Source: Durusdinium trenchii
Taxonomy: Eukaryota; Sar; Dinophyceae; Suessiales; Symbiodiniaceae
Length of the DNA stretch: 64,000 nucleotides
Reading direction: 5' to 3'
NCBI GenBank assembly: GCA_963970005.1
Contig: CAXAMN010006624.1
Coordinates: 76,285 to 140,284 of the forward strand
Positions 12,830 to 23,969 of the stretch are shown in pieces. The translations under genes and the position numbers were made by a program. The notes beneath the pieces were generated by a model that worked only from the letters and a program-made list of their open reading frames with translations, made no database searches and was not told the DNA's origin. Numbering within the stretch: position 1 is the stretch's first letter; each line of letters opens with the position of its first letter.

Positions 12830-12966
12830 CTACCCCTAAGCCCCTTGCATCACGCGCGGCACGGTCTGCGGCGTCTTTGGTGTTTCTCTCACTGCGGGTG
12901 TCGCCACCTAAGCCAGACGTGATGAATTTCCGGTTCAGAGCAATCACTTGGCTTTGCTTAAGAAGC
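12830..12966 (-). CDS. Probable exon, unidentified protein
   Basis: On the minus strand the acceptor TTCTAG|CTTC (at 12966) opens a frame that continues to the donor GTAG|GTAAGG (at 12830; GGG|GTAGGT is an alternative). The encoded piece is hydrophilic and charged, with words such as SQVIALNRKF and RNTKDAADRAARDARG. Near-consensus splice sites at both ends plus protein-like composition make a true exon plausible. I do not recognise the family, and no neighbouring exon could be joined. Confidence 0.42.
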
Positions 12967-12969
12967 TAG

Positions 12970-14020
12970 AAAACAAATATGTACCAGCACCTTCCAACCG
13001 GTCTCCGAAATGGAGGGTTGGGAAGGGCCCTAACAGGTTTCAATTGGTGAGCACACAAGTGCCGCGCAGACCTCTTGGTTGAAGCGTACGGCATCTGATT
13101 TGTCACACAGGCTCCGATTCGTGTACAAGGATTGCACGCTGCGCGCAGCAACAAGTTCCGAAATAGACGGGGTGTGTATCTTAATAGGAAATAGCTGGCC
13201 CTGGCTGAGTAGACTGATCAATTCCCAGGGGGGGCCGTTGCCTGGAAGGTCTCCCCATTTTAAGACACGCCCATGTTTCCATGCCAGAATATGCCAGAAT
13301 GATCTGTCTAGCAAGCAAAAAAATCCCTTGCAACACGATCTGCGTTCTCTGGTTGCTGAACTATCCGAGGGCCCAATGACTCCAATGACTGCAATGTCGC
13401 AAATACCCTGTACTTCCATAAGAGAAAAACTGCAGACCTAGATTTAAACAACAAAACACACTGATTCCTTCAATGGCAAACCAAAAATATCCGGTGTCAA
13501 AGAACCCCCCAATGTAAAACATACATAGACCATGTCACCTGCGCCACCCTTGTGGGTCCCTGCACCTTCCTATGTGCATAGCGCAAGGGTATTGACTTGG
13601 AGACCCCAGCTCCCTTTGGACCTCTGACAGCGCCTCCCACCGTGTGAACGTCGTCGAAAGCGATCCGACCACCCTGTGGGGCGGACTAGCTACCGCAGCT
13701 AGGTCGGTTTGGTGGTTGGGGTGGATGTGGAGGGAGGAACTGGACTAACTACCTTTTGCGGATGTAGGCCAGCCCTGGGGCTTTCCGACCTTTTGGGATG
13801 AGGTCTATGTCCAACTCTATGGTCGACACCGACACATAGCTTCCCCGTGGCTTCCGGTGATTTTCGGGGCCGCCTTTGGCCCCCGGACGGGCGCTTTTTC
13901 ATGGAGCTCTTGCAAAGGAGCTGCCCAGCTAGGCCTTCCATCTTGGAGCGTCAAATCGACGTGAAGGTCTGTACGGCACGACCTCCTTCAAGAAAATGGG
14001 ACATGACCAGGCCGATACTA
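12970..14020. other. Spacer, coding status unclear
   Basis: At 13030-13440 both strands carry long overlapping open frames with protein-like text, so neither can be preferred. No motif, splice-site pair or repeat decides the matter. Confidence 0.35.
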
Positions 14021-14027
14021 CGTAGGA

Positions 14028-14102
14028 CCAAAGGGCATCGCTACTAGGAGCAAGGACGCTACTAGGGGCTCCTGGCCTTACTACTAGGAACAAGGACACA
14101 GA
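14028..14102. repeat. CTACTAGTAG-type dispersed tandem repeat, copy 2
   Basis: Contains AAGGGCATCGCTACTAGG, CAAGGACGCTACTAGGGG, CTCCTGGCC and CTACTAGGAACAAGGAC, matching the array at 3.35 kb in the same orientation. Confidence 0.7.
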
Positions 14103-14199
14103 ATAGGTCAATAAACATTGGAGGTGTGTTCATTTGTATTCTCTCGTGCAAGAAAGATCTGTTCTGAATTGGACTGCTTATTATAGTGTGAGAGTGTGT

Positions 14200-14965
14200 G
14201 TGTGTCTCTTCTTCGTCAGCTCTCTTCCTGAACTCTCGCTCTTCTCCCAAGATTGAGTCCCCACCTCGTCAAAACACCGGTGTTCGCATCTTCGGAACGC
14301 CGGAACCTCGTCTTGCCATGCACCGAGGCATACCGGAACTCCGCATCACGGCGGCTCCGTTCGCGAAGAGTGACGGCCAACGAGCTCTGCGGGTCAGAGC
14401 AGTTGGAATGTTCACTGAAGGAGACGAGAGGTCCCACCAGTCTGGCGGAGGTTCGGCCGTCTGGCGTCGGCCATGGAACTACAGGATCTTCACCAACTGT
14501 GGCACAGTTAACCTCATCTTTTGGTGATGGAAAGCTGTTGGAGACCATTCAGGTGACCTGGCGGGAAGAAGTGTGAATCCCACAACTGGCCACTTGGGAG
14601 TGAAGTCAAGCGTATCGTGGCGCCTCCGAAGTCCACACTGTCTCTCCAGTAGGCCGCTGAAGGAACTTGTCTGCACAAGGAGTCAATTGCATTTGCACAT
14701 GCGCCGGGACCCGGCAGCCTGATCATGTGTGCAGTGTGGAGCTCGGGCGTAGCTTCCAAGAATTCACTTGTCACTGTGACCTTCTCGACATAGCTGACTT
14801 CATCACCTCAGTCAAGTCACCAACCACAGTTCCATCACTTCTTGCTGTATCCGAGGCAACCCCATTCATCCGGGGCGGCATCACCAAAATCTACCTCTGG
14901 GTCCTCCTCTGGCCGCTGTTTGGTCCTGCTGGCAACCTCAAGTCGGCAGCAAGGGGGACCTGACC
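14200..14965. other. ORF-rich region, strand undecided
   Basis: Open frames with protein-like text lie on both strands. The plus strand reads words such as SSPTVAQLTSSFGDGK and CDLLDIADFITSVKS; the minus strand reads GACANAIDSLCRQVPSAAYW. It may be one or more exons or a decayed element. I could not choose a strand and recognised no family. Confidence 0.3.
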
Positions 14966-14969
14966 CCAC

Positions 14970-17530
14970 CGGTAACTCACTGTCCGTCCTTGTATAATAT
15001 GAAAACCAACAGCATGAGGGTGCAAACGACCCTTTTATTGCATGCTCGCCAGTGGCGTGCGGCTAAGCCGAGAACCGCATCACCAAAAGCGCAGACACGA
15101 GAGTCGCATTGAGTTTCCTTTTCCCTCAATGAGGGTGTCGCATGAGTGGTCTCGTACTCACAGTGCCATCATTATAGGCTGTGGACTCAGGAGATTCTCG
15201 GCGACATCAACTTTATCAAGCTCCTGTCAATCTGACCCATTTGCAGTGTGTATTCGCTGCGCGCAACAGCACAGAGATGCACAAAGTAACCCTGCTTCAA
15301 ACCAAAACAAACAGGTCTTGATAGTTCACAAGGTGGGTTTTGCACTCTCGAAAGCCAAGGAACCACAGTGACTACAGTAGATTAAGTGGACATCACGAGA
15401 TATCACGTTCGAAGTGATTCACCCTCACCCCGTTCACCAAGATATTGTCGAACAAACACCGGCCCCTATCTAAAAACAATTGCAAAACAATATTGATTCC
15501 TACATTAATGACACGTATAACTATATATTCTTACCAATGTACTCCCATGCTCACTACCATCATCCAGCAAATATCTGGAGTCTCCATTCGTACCTCGGAT
15601 CTACCCAAGTGCTGTCTTTGTTCCGGTCACGTCCCATTGTTCGAAGGATTGAAGTCAGGTCCATGGTCTTCCTGTGGGTTTATATACCCTAGAGATCCAA
15701 GTACCTTCCCAAAAGATGATTGAACACTATGTATGTAGGCTTGGAGGGTCCAGTCGTACCGAACCTGAGAAGGTGGCAGTATGTGGCATTGGATCCCTAG
15801 GGATAGATTTCTTGTCTTCTTTGGATGTGTTCCACACCACTTTCCACACCCTTCAGATCTTCTCATCCGAACCTCCACCTCTACCGAACGCTCGCCTCAC
15901 CGGCCGCTCCGAGGTATAAGTACCTGGTGCCGGTGCGGCGCCGCCGGTGCACCGGTCGTCTGTCTCGGACGGTTTGGAGGGTTTCAGGTTGGACTCCAGG
16001 ATGCATGTTCCCTTTTTGGCTCAGGACTCAGAAGCCTATGCCGCTATGAAACTACTAAACACATACAATCAATTCGCTTCACTTGAGATGTTCTATCTCC
16101 GGCAGGCAATGGTGGGCCTCTTGCGATTCATTTCCAGTGTTCTCAGATTTGGGAAAATGCTGAACGCTGCGAAGAATCTCTGGCAACAGACTCTGAAGGG
16201 CGCACAAACGCCTGGCGATCCACATACATATACATACATCCTCAGAAGGTACGACAAGACCCTCCTGGCACCTACATAAGACAGAGTGTCTCCCATTACC
16301 TTCTCACAAAGAATCCAAAGGGAACCGATGACCGGCAATGACCATCCACAGCTACCATCTGTCCATCATGTTCGCCAATCAACCCATGTCGCCTGAACAG
16401 TGCCTCTTCCGGTAGGACCTGGGGCCCCTTAAGGTCAACGATTTCGTTAACATGATATCAACATCTTAACATAACCAGCTGCTTCTGCTGCTGCTTAACA
16501 TAACATGATGTCAACATGCTGTTCAACATCAATTCTGGACCTTCCAGTTCGTACCTTTCTGGGACGTGTGCCCCTGGTCCGAGCTACGAACGGGTCAACT
16601 CCGATCCCAAACGCACTCGTCGCGATGCGACGGGGCACCGCTGTTCTCCGCTGGCGCCATCTTCAGCCTCGCCGACAGGTCTCCAGGTGGAGCGTTCGTC
16701 TCCGATGTGCTGTTCCAGCTTGCAGGAGGAGAACAGAAACACCAAGCTTGCTTCTTAGCAAGTCATCCAGCTGATGAAAACAATCGTTCTATTGGGCCAT
16801 GTCCCAAAAACAAGGTACTTTGCAGGGTCCAGATGAAATTTTGAGAGCAAAACAATGAATTTGTCATAATTTCTCGTGTGTTTCCTGAAGTGCCCTGGAT
16901 CCGGCCTGACTCGTTCAGTCGGGCTGGCACCCCTCGCAGTTCGCGAGGGCAGTGCGCCTTGCAGGTGGTTGACAAAGGGGATGGATGAATTGAGCGCAAG
17001 TCAAACAATTCAGCCAAATTCTCCAGGTACTTCTCCAGGTATACGCGCTGGAAGAAACCCACATGGAACCTGAAAGCCACTGGGTTGTAGAAGAAAATTG
17101 TCTTCCAAAGGCCCATTTTCAGGTTTCATGTTAATCTTCCCAGGTGTACGTGGTACGACCAAAAGATGCAGGTCTTAGTTTTCAGGCGAATGTATTTATT
17201 GATGAGGAGGAGGAAGGGATGTCTAGTACATGATTGTTCTGGAGCAGCCTCTGCAGAACCTTTTGGATGCTTTTGGTACCTAACTATAATGGATCATTCT
17301 TCCTACACCGACTGGGAGCAGTGGGAATCCCCCGAAACGTCTAAACGTATACAGTGGATCCGTGCATCAACTGTTGGTGATATCAACTCACTTGAGACAT
17401 ATATATATATATATGCTAGTGGATACCTTGGGTTCCCAGGTAAAATATGAAAACGATATCTCGGTAAAAGACCAACAATGCGTCTAACGGTCGAAGGTTC
17501 TAAAGGTGTAGAAGCAGAAAGTCTAGAGAT
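14970..17530. other. Spacer with dispersed repeats
   Basis: No supported exon. Repeat-family copies lie at about 15680-15800 (GGAGGGTCCAGTCGTACC) and 16239-16270 (CCTCAGAAGGTACGAC). A GC-rich patch at 16560-16720 is open in all three plus frames. A short match to the 3' part of the dinoflagellate spliced leader near 16010 is too weak to use. Confidence 0.35.
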
Positions 17531-17533
17531 CTA

Positions 17534-17660
17534 AACGTGGTGATGATGGTAGTGGTGCTGCTGGTGCTGATGGTGGTGATGGTAGTGGTGGTGTGAAGGT
17601 GGTGATGGTGATGGTGGTGATGGTTGGGGGTGGTGGCGATGGTGGGGGTGATGGTCAGCA
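17534..17660. repeat. GGT/GAT-rich simple repeat
   Basis: About 125 bases of interrupted GGTGAT, GGTAGT and GGTGCT trinucleotides. On the minus strand it translates as runs of H and T, which inflates open frames but is not evidence of a gene. Confidence 0.85.
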
Positions 17661-18320
17661 GGGTATGACCAACAAAGTCCTGCGACAGGTCAACAAGTTT
17701 CGGATGGTTGATGCACAAGCCACCCAAGAAGCGTGAGAGCAAGCTGCCACGAGACATTGTGCATTTTGGTTGTTTTTACGCGCGCCTCGTGCGCAGGGTG
17801 GGAGCCAGGCTTCCCTCCATCGAGTCAGTGGGTCAAATCTTGCGCTGGTGTAGGCGGTGTATAGTTTAGTTGAGAGAGGTTGGTTACAGCTCGTGTGGAT
17901 AGACCTATTCTTGCTTTGTTCAATTTCCAACAAAGGTGGTGCTTGGAGCACGATCGGTTTCTTTCGGAGTTGTGGAAATCGTGTCCTGAAGGCACGCGCT
18001 GTGGCCATGCGAAGAAGGTCTGGCAGGGCTTGGAGTTCAGGAGCCCGCCACGGCAACAGCTCGGGAGTCCTTAGAGGATTTTCGGCTGGAGATACAAACC
18101 TGTGATGTCTGGTACCGGGCACTGTGGGAATGCAAGACTGCGTTTTCAAGAAAGGCAGCATTGCACGCTGAACAGCTTCAAGGACTTCAGTAGGATTAGT
18201 TACGATCAGGTTGCTCTTATTCTTGATGACCATGATGGGTGTGTTCGCCTTGAACCCCAGCCAAGCAAAGGCTGCATCACCATGTTGGAAACAATCAAAG
18301 CTTTGACGAAGCTGGATTCT
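17655..18320 (-). CDS. Probable exon, unidentified protein
   Basis: The acceptor CATAG|AGAATCC at 18320 opens a minus-strand frame that begins IQLRQSFDCFQHGDAAFAWL and continues with words such as NPTEVLEAVQRAMLPF. A donor-like CACAG|GTTTGT at 18100 would close a 221-bp exon; otherwise the frame stays open to 17655. The first 70 codons are the most protein-like. An in-frame stop directly before the acceptor supports a real exon start. It may belong with the exon at 18433-18783, but the phases do not join directly, so a small exon or a different splice site would be needed. A retroelement origin is possible. Confidence 0.42.
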   Translation of the reverse strand, partial: RIQLRQSFDCFQHGDAAFAWLGFKANTPIMVIKNKSNLIVTNPTEVLEAVQRAMLPFLKTQSCIPTVPGTRHHRFVSPAENPLRTPELLPWRAPELQALPDLLRMATARAFRTRFPQLRKKPIVLQAPPLLEIEQSKNRSIHTSCNQPLSTKLYTAYTSARFDPLTRWREAWLPPCARGARKNNQNAQCLVAACSHASWVACASTIRNLLTCRRTLLVIPC

Positions 18321-18432
18321 CTATGACTGCAATCTTTGTTGGCGTGCTTCACGGGCCATGTTTGATGGAGCGGTCTGCTTGCTTGTGGTAGAGACAATGC
18401 TCACATATAGCAATAGTCAGTAGAGCAATCAC

Positions 18433-18783
18433 CTGGCCTGGGTCGCCATCTGCTATCAACAATCTTGGCGGTGTCTTTGCCCCATCTGGTTTGTCGCAAA
18501 TTGCGCTGTAAGTCCTGAAGCTTGTAGCTGCTCAACAAACAATCGATCCGCGGTTTGGTTAGATCTCTCAGCTTGCCACTTCTTCGATTTGCCAGGGTGG
18601 GCTCCAAGAAGTCTGTCAATGCAGCATCAATTTGTTCTTCGCTCGAGATGCGCTGCTGCTTTGTTCCTCTGAACCCAATCACTGTTGCACCCATTTTGCC
18701 AATTGTCCTTTCCTCATCCTTTGTCAATGCATAAGGTGTGTACTGATCGATCACCCTGTTTTGAGCAGCTATCTTCCCGTTTG
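18433..18783 (-). CDS. Probable 351-bp exon, unidentified protein
   Basis: Bounded on the minus strand by acceptor CCCAG|CAAACGGG (18783) and donor GCCAG|GTGATT (18433). The single open frame is rich in charged residues and helix formers: ANGKIAAQNRVIDQY, then TLANRRSGKLRDLTKPRID, then LQDLQRNLRQTRWGKD. I know no family with these motifs. It lies just upstream of the exon at 17655-18320 on the same strand and may be part of the same gene. Confidence 0.45.
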
Positions 18784-18789
18784 CTGGGT

Positions 18790-20035
18790 GATCACAGTAA
18801 ATAGGGTATCCGACCAGCGGCGACCAGGTCGTTATAATGTCGTGTGTAACAAAAACAATGATAAACATGGATCAAAAAGGCGATATCGAAGGTAAAGCCA
18901 TGTTTCGATTCAGGCAAAGGCAGGTGGTGTGCAAAGTGCTGAAACTCCATGTTCTACCTTCACCACCCTGGTGGCATTTCATGAATGAAGAACTTTCGAA
19001 TCTTCACCAGAGAAGGCCCAATAGCCACCAAGAAATCCAGAATGTTTGCATGCCTCGAGCTGCAGATCGGCTCCCCAAAAGCAGGGGCGTGATGGGGATC
19101 TGGAATCATGGCATGCACAGGCATATGATGCAAACCCCATCATGGCCAGCCTCATGCGTCTCCGATTGATTCACCTGTCCCAAGTCGGATGGTTTGTTTG
19201 GGGCCTTTATTAAGATGTTCAAACAATTCCCAAACGCTCCGTGTATGCAAATATGGCCTACATTGGGTGGTTTGGGGTAGTGAATGCAGGCCATATTTGC
19301 TTCCGTGGAGCGTTTGGAACTTTAATTGTTTTCTGACGTTATATAGTTTTTGCCTAAATCTCATGTGAACGGCCCCCCCCGGAAACAAACCGCCAATCCT
19401 ATTCCAGATTGATATGGATTGATGCACTGCTCAAAGTTACACCTTGTGTGCTCAAAGAGTGATTTGTACCAACTTGGCAAGAAGTGCGTTGTTTGAAACC
19501 AAATGCTTGAAGCGTGGAACGCACTCAGTACAACCCTTGGCCTCCTTTCAAATTCCTCCACCTGGACAGCCATTATCCCAGGCAGTCGAAAATCCAAGTC
19601 CCCCACCTCGACCAGCAGCCTGGCCGGAGGTCGCAGGCCGCAACCCTCCACTTTGTGGACCGAATGCACGAGATCAAATCCACATCCCCCAACACTGCAT
19701 GTGTCAAATGACCATGAGTAATATGATTATACATGCTTATACCATTGACCAGCTAAAAGATTAAACCACCCCAAGTGATGGGAGTCACCTGTGCCAATCA
19801 CAGACGGGTCGTGTCACTGATCCATTTTTGTTTCACCCAATCTCCTGCACCCAACGAGGCAAAGTTGGAACCCGAAAACAGTTGAGACATATACCTGGAT
19901 CCTCCTTTGGTCTGAAAACAGTTCCGGACCCCAATCCGGCAAAATTTTCCGCCGGATTGCAATTAAAAAACGCCGAAGACCGAAAGAACATCCGGATCCA
20001 AAATTTTGAAGAACAGAGATGATGAAAGGCTGGAT
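18790..20035. other. Spacer with a large hairpin
   Basis: Apart from the inverted repeat at 19220-19331 and an intron-type CCGG hairpin at 19933-19958, I see no supported exon. A possible last exon of the 20-kb gene may lie near 19850-19900 on the minus strand but cannot be fixed. Confidence 0.35.
19220..19331. mobile_element. Inverted repeat, foldback or hairpin element
   Basis: The left arm (about 19220-19260) includes CCAAACGCTCCGTGTATGCA and AATATGGCCT. The right arm (about 19286-19331) is its near-complement, including AGGCCATATTTGCTTCCGTG and GAGCGTTTGG. Only a few mismatches occur across about 31 bp, and the arms extend further with a small offset through CAATT/AATTG. The loop is about 27 bases. 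This could be a small non-autonomous element or a transcript hairpin. Confidence 0.6.
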
Positions 20036-20040
20036 CATAC

Positions 20041-20865
20041 ACAAGCAAACTGCCTTTGCGCCACCAGTAGTTTTTCTGAAGCACACTCATTAAAAGAACC
20101 AAACACTGGAGCATTCCGGTTCCCGTTGCCCTCGCCCATCTTCCGAAATGCCTAAGAGCTGAACCATCACAAAAAAAATACATAAACTTGTGCCCAAACA
20201 AATTTGAAGAACAAACCAAGGAGTATATGGCAAGGAGCCCCTCTTTCTCTGCAACCGTATCTCTAAAGCTCCCCAGGAGTTTTATAGTTTGCCTCAGGGC
20301 CTCGACCCCGTGATATACGTAGGACAACTCATGGTTCCAGCCAAAGCACTCCTAAGAAAAAAAACTTTTCAAGATTCAAAACCTTCAAAAGACTGAGTCC
20401 GGAAAATTACGCCGGAGTTACGACGTGCTTTTGTTTGGCAACTCTCTGCCAAACGTGCCAAACATTGAGATGCTGAGCAACACCCGTTCCACAGCCCAAA
20501 GCTTGTCCGGCAGGCTCTGCAAACCTGTGCAGCTAGAACTATATCCCAGCGCCCCGACATCCTGAAACAATGGGAATACATAACCGCCTATATGTTCTTT
20601 CAGCTTAGGAACACTTGCGTCTTCCAACACGTGCATCGCACTGTACCGAATTCATTTAGAAGATCATCTAATCGGATCTGACTGAGCCAGTGTGAGCCAC
20701 TGCTGAAACCGGTGGAATGAGAAAACAGCGGAACAGGTAGACGAGCACACTTTCAAGCAAAATCATTCGTCAGTAGTGGATTTACCATGATTTACCTTCA
20801 AATAAGTGCGGACCACAAAGAATGCAAAGCCTTGAGAATCCACATCAAGTGACTTGGAAAAACTG
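20041..20865 (-). CDS. Multi-exon gene with short introns, unidentified protein
   Basis: Exons on the minus strand that I can place: 20865-20796 (23 codons, ends AAG|GTAAAT), about 20514-20422 (31 codons, ends CGTC|GTAACT), 20351-20217 (45 codons, TTCTTAG|GAG to CTTG|GTTTGT) and 20151-20041 (37 codons, CTTAG|GCA to TGT|GTATGA). The last three join in phase 0 across introns of 70 and 65 nt, both GT-AG, the first with a perfect T-rich tract. Readable words are GFAFFVVRTYLK, HLNVWHVWQRVAKQKHV, VEALRQTIKLLGSFRDT and KMGEGNGNRNAPVFGSF. The part between 20520 and 20795 is unresolved. ALGCGTG near the start of the second placed exon resembles a methyltransferase glycine loop, but what follows does not fit, so I assign no function. 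Confidence 0.5.
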
Positions 20866-20869
20866 CTGG

Positions 20870-23095
20870 ACCAACTCCAGAAAAACGCCGGAGTTGGAAG
20901 TCCGGCGCTGCACCCTGTCAACGTGCCGGTGACGGAAGATCTGTATCTAATTGAAGGTATCTAGGTCCAGTCGGGTCCAGCGCTCGCGTCCGCGAGTCAT
21001 GGGACCGGACTCGGATCGCGCGGAGCCGTGGGGTCCGAACGGAGGGGGAGAGCGGGTCCGGGCCAGGGATCCGGTGGGCATGAGAGAGTCGGGCTGTGCA
21101 GTGAAGGTTCCACCTGGACTTTTTGACACTGTTTTTGTTCACCCAAAAAGGGTGAAAGATGGTGAAAGGTTGTATTCTGCAGGGGGAACTCAGTTCATAC
21201 TCCTTCCAGGAACTCCTTCCCGGGCTGCGAAGGCACATCTCTCCAACGGCAAACAACCGGGAGAGTCCCAGACACTCAATGTGGGCACAAACTAAAGAAC
21301 CAGCCGGGGCAAAATTAATATTAATTCTTCAGATTCTTCAGTCAAGTTTCAACCATCAAAGAAACTTGCATGTGTTCTTCTCTCAAGTCGCGAAGTCGCC
21401 CTAAGTCGCCCTCTTTTCCAGCGACTCGTCGCCAACAGCATTGCTGGAGTACCCAGCTCAGGCTACTCCAGTTGGGATGATCAGGCTACTCCATCGAGTC
21501 TCGGCAAGGTCAGTCCACTGGTCAGTCCTATAGGTGATGTCCCCTTCAATCGGATCCTTTGTACCGACAGTCCATGTGACTCCCGACCGCTGGGGGAGCC
21601 GGGGTACTCCTTAGGGCTCCACTTTCTGAGGTTGACAGGGGGGTTTAGCCACCTTCTGAGGATATGGTTGGAGCCCTAGGGACTTATAATTAGGATTCTA
21701 CATACCTACCCGACTTCAATCGCACCTACAGCTCCAACTAGCTCGTGAGTGGAGCCGGGGTGGCCCTCGCGAAGACAGGCGACCGACCAGTGCTGACGGG
21801 CCGTATCTATTCTCCAGGCTGGGAATCGAAGGATTCTGCATCAGCCAAACCTGTTTTTTCCAGGTGGTACCCAAACAAAAAGAAGGTGCTTGCAACTGTA
21901 CACTCATTTTCGCAGCTACGAGCTGAGACTTCAGGAAAAGACCGGCCGACGTAAACTTCAATAACGCATAATAACGTGATGTCTCACCCTGAAACGTGAC
22001 CATCTCCAGGTCCTGTTTGATTGCAGATGGTGAAAGGCCAAAGTCTGGATCCACAGAAGGGGTCACTTAAGTTGTTTTTAGCCACAATAGATGATTCATT
22101 ATCATTCCTCGCTTGGAGCTCTGATTTCTCTGTATTGCTAAAGGCTCCTGGCTGATTTGAAGGTGCGTCTTCCCTGAAGACACATGTAAAGGGAATCTAG
22201 TTCAGAGCTCGTTCGCACCGGTCACTGCCAGGGCACTGCTAGCGCTCGTTCGCACCGGTCTTCAACTGAGAATCTGTCTGAACACCCACCAAACATATTC
22301 ACTCTTCGCCCTTCGAAGACTTGAACAGTTCGTAGATTTTTTGGTTCGACATGCATTGAAGCAGCAAGTTGCGGCAAATATGGTCTGCAGAAATCTGCCG
22401 CTGCCTCATTACATCAAAGAGATGTAAGGCGTACCTCCATTGCCTCATCTCCGTCAACGTTACTCGCCCGAGGAAAACATCTCAGTCGACCCGGTGGAGG
22501 GAGGTGACGGGAGGAGCCATGACCTTTGAAGAACCTCCATGACTTGGCTTGGTTCGATGAATTATAGATCTTATAGAGGCATGTTCAAAAGGAACGCTGG
22601 TGGGAGATGAAAGAAGTGCCCCAAGATTCCTACTCTCTCACCACAAGACTCACAAGACGTAATTCAATTCGATTCAATGACCATGGACTTTCACTGTACC
22701 CGCATGCTCCATTGTCTGCCTACATTGACCCCTTTTCAATCACCTGAATGTAGGTGAATATGCTAGTCCCCCACAGGTCTGTCTGGGATACATCTTTCCA
22801 AACATTGCCAGGTTTCCAGGGGCTACTTCTGACAAGGCCCGTGCAGAGACACCATGCGCAAATCCAAAGCAGTTAGAATCAAAGCCTAAGAAGTATGACA
22901 CCCTCTAGTCAATGGAAAGTGCTAGACCAATGGACCATGAAGAACTCAGATTTGTTTGAATATGACCCTACTAAGACTTACTAAGACTAGGAATTGATGC
23001 TTGGTAGGTCCTAGATGATCCTAGGTAGTCAGAACATGCCAGAAGGACTCAACCATATATATAGTAATTGAAGGGACATACAGTGCCCAACACAA
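20870..23095. other. Spacer, no supported gene
   Basis: A GC-rich patch at 20950-21110 has long open frames on both strands and is undecidable. Dispersed-repeat words (AGGGCTCCACTTTCTGAGG, GGTTGGAGCCCTAGGG) lie at about 21611-21685. A duplicated GCTCGTTCGCACCGGTC lies at about 22208-22261. The rest shows nothing I can name. Confidence 0.35.
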
Positions 23096-23101
23096 AAGTA
23101 C

Positions 23102-23206
23102 CTTGAACACACAGTGTGGACACACACTGTAGCAGACCCGGCCGCGGTGCTGAGCACGTGCACATGCTGCGATGGCTGCAGTGTAGCTGATGAGGTTGGG
23201 AGACAC
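23102..23206 (-). CDS. PPR exon (one motif, exactly 35 codons)
   Basis: Acceptor CAGCAG|GTGTCT (23206) and donor TTCAAG|GTACTT (23102) enclose 105 bp in phase 0, the length of a single PPR motif. The motif reads VSPNLISYTAAIAACARAQ in its first helix, which matches the PPR pattern (N at the start, SY.AAI.AC). The second half lacks the usual QW..AL helix and reads RGRVCYSVCPHCVFK, so this repeat is degenerate or is the last in its run. Downstream on the minus strand I found no further PPR exon. Confidence 0.62.
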
Positions 23207-23209
23207 CTG

Positions 23210-23640
23210 CTGCCGTTGCCTGCGTGGCCGAACAAGACATCGACAACGACTGCCCCCACTCCATGCCCCACTCCCACTCCTTGCAAGGAAACATGATCCA
23301 CATTCAGCACAAAAAAGAACATCACATGTAGGCCAGATTTACTTACATGGATCATGGGTAGGTCATTTTTCCCTGTGGGACAACACCTCAAGCAAAGCCC
23401 TACACGCGATTCTTTTTGAGGTAAACAGCATGCAGGGCATCTTGGGATTCGGAAGTGCTGATATGTCTTGCCTCTTGGATCACAAAGGTCACCTGAAATA
23501 CACCCAAACAACATGAAATGAAACTCCGAAAGAGGACCACATCCAGTATCTATGATGATCTATGTCGGCGTTCCTTTCAAAGAGGACCACTTCGTTGCCT
23601 TCCAAGTGTTGGCATCACCAAGTCCAACGCCACCAGCCCA
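23210..23640. other. Intron-like spacer between PPR exons
   Basis: No additional motif is seen between the exons at 23.1 and 23.7 kb. Open frames here have no recognisable domain. Confidence 0.4.
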
Positions 23641-23645
23641 GTCAC

Positions 23646-23771
23646 ATCAACTCCAAGAGGTCCAAAGCCGTGAGCCACTGTGAGCCCTTCTCACAGGCGC
23701 TGATGGTCGCACTGCAGCAGAACACATCGTAAGCCAACTGGGCCGATGACATCCTAGCCAACGCACAGATT
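23646..23771 (-). CDS. PPR exon
   Basis: Minus strand, acceptor CTCCAG|AATC (23771), likely donor TTGAT|GTGACT (23646). The frame encodes a complete motif whose core reads CSATISACEKGSQWLTALDL, the form typical of dinoflagellate PPR proteins. If the donor is not used, the frame meets a stop immediately afterwards. PPR repeats are 35-residue helical hairpins that bind RNA one base per repeat; such proteins usually act in plastids or mitochondria. Confidence 0.75.
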
Positions 23772-23893
23772 CTGGAGCACACCGATTTCGAGGTGTGTGT
23801 TGGGGGGGGGGTGACACAAGGGATGCCCCTGGTGATATGAATCACACTGATTATAAAGGATGTCCTGATGTCCACCAGCGCTGTTCGTAGTTT

Positions 23894-23962
23894 GCTTCCA
23901 CATGTAAAAACCATCACTTCATTTCAAGCTTCCACATGTAAAAACCAGCACTTCATTTCATC
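23894..23962. repeat. 34-bp direct duplication
   Basis: CTTCCACATGTAAAAACCA followed by TCACTTCATTTCA occurs twice in tandem with one or two differences. It lies just upstream of the 23.7-kb PPR exon in the intron. Confidence 0.75.
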
Positions 23963-23969
23963 CAACCCA

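Noticed and set aside
13030..13441. Gene at 13.0-13.4 kb
   Set aside because: Both strands are equally open and protein-like, with no motif or splice sites to prefer one.
16005..16030. Spliced-leader relic (CCCTTTTTGGCTCAGG) as a sign of a retrotransposed mRNA
   Set aside because: It matches the dinoflagellate leader 3' end imperfectly, with a gap or mismatches, and no intronless gene follows. A short match like this is expected by chance in 64 kb.
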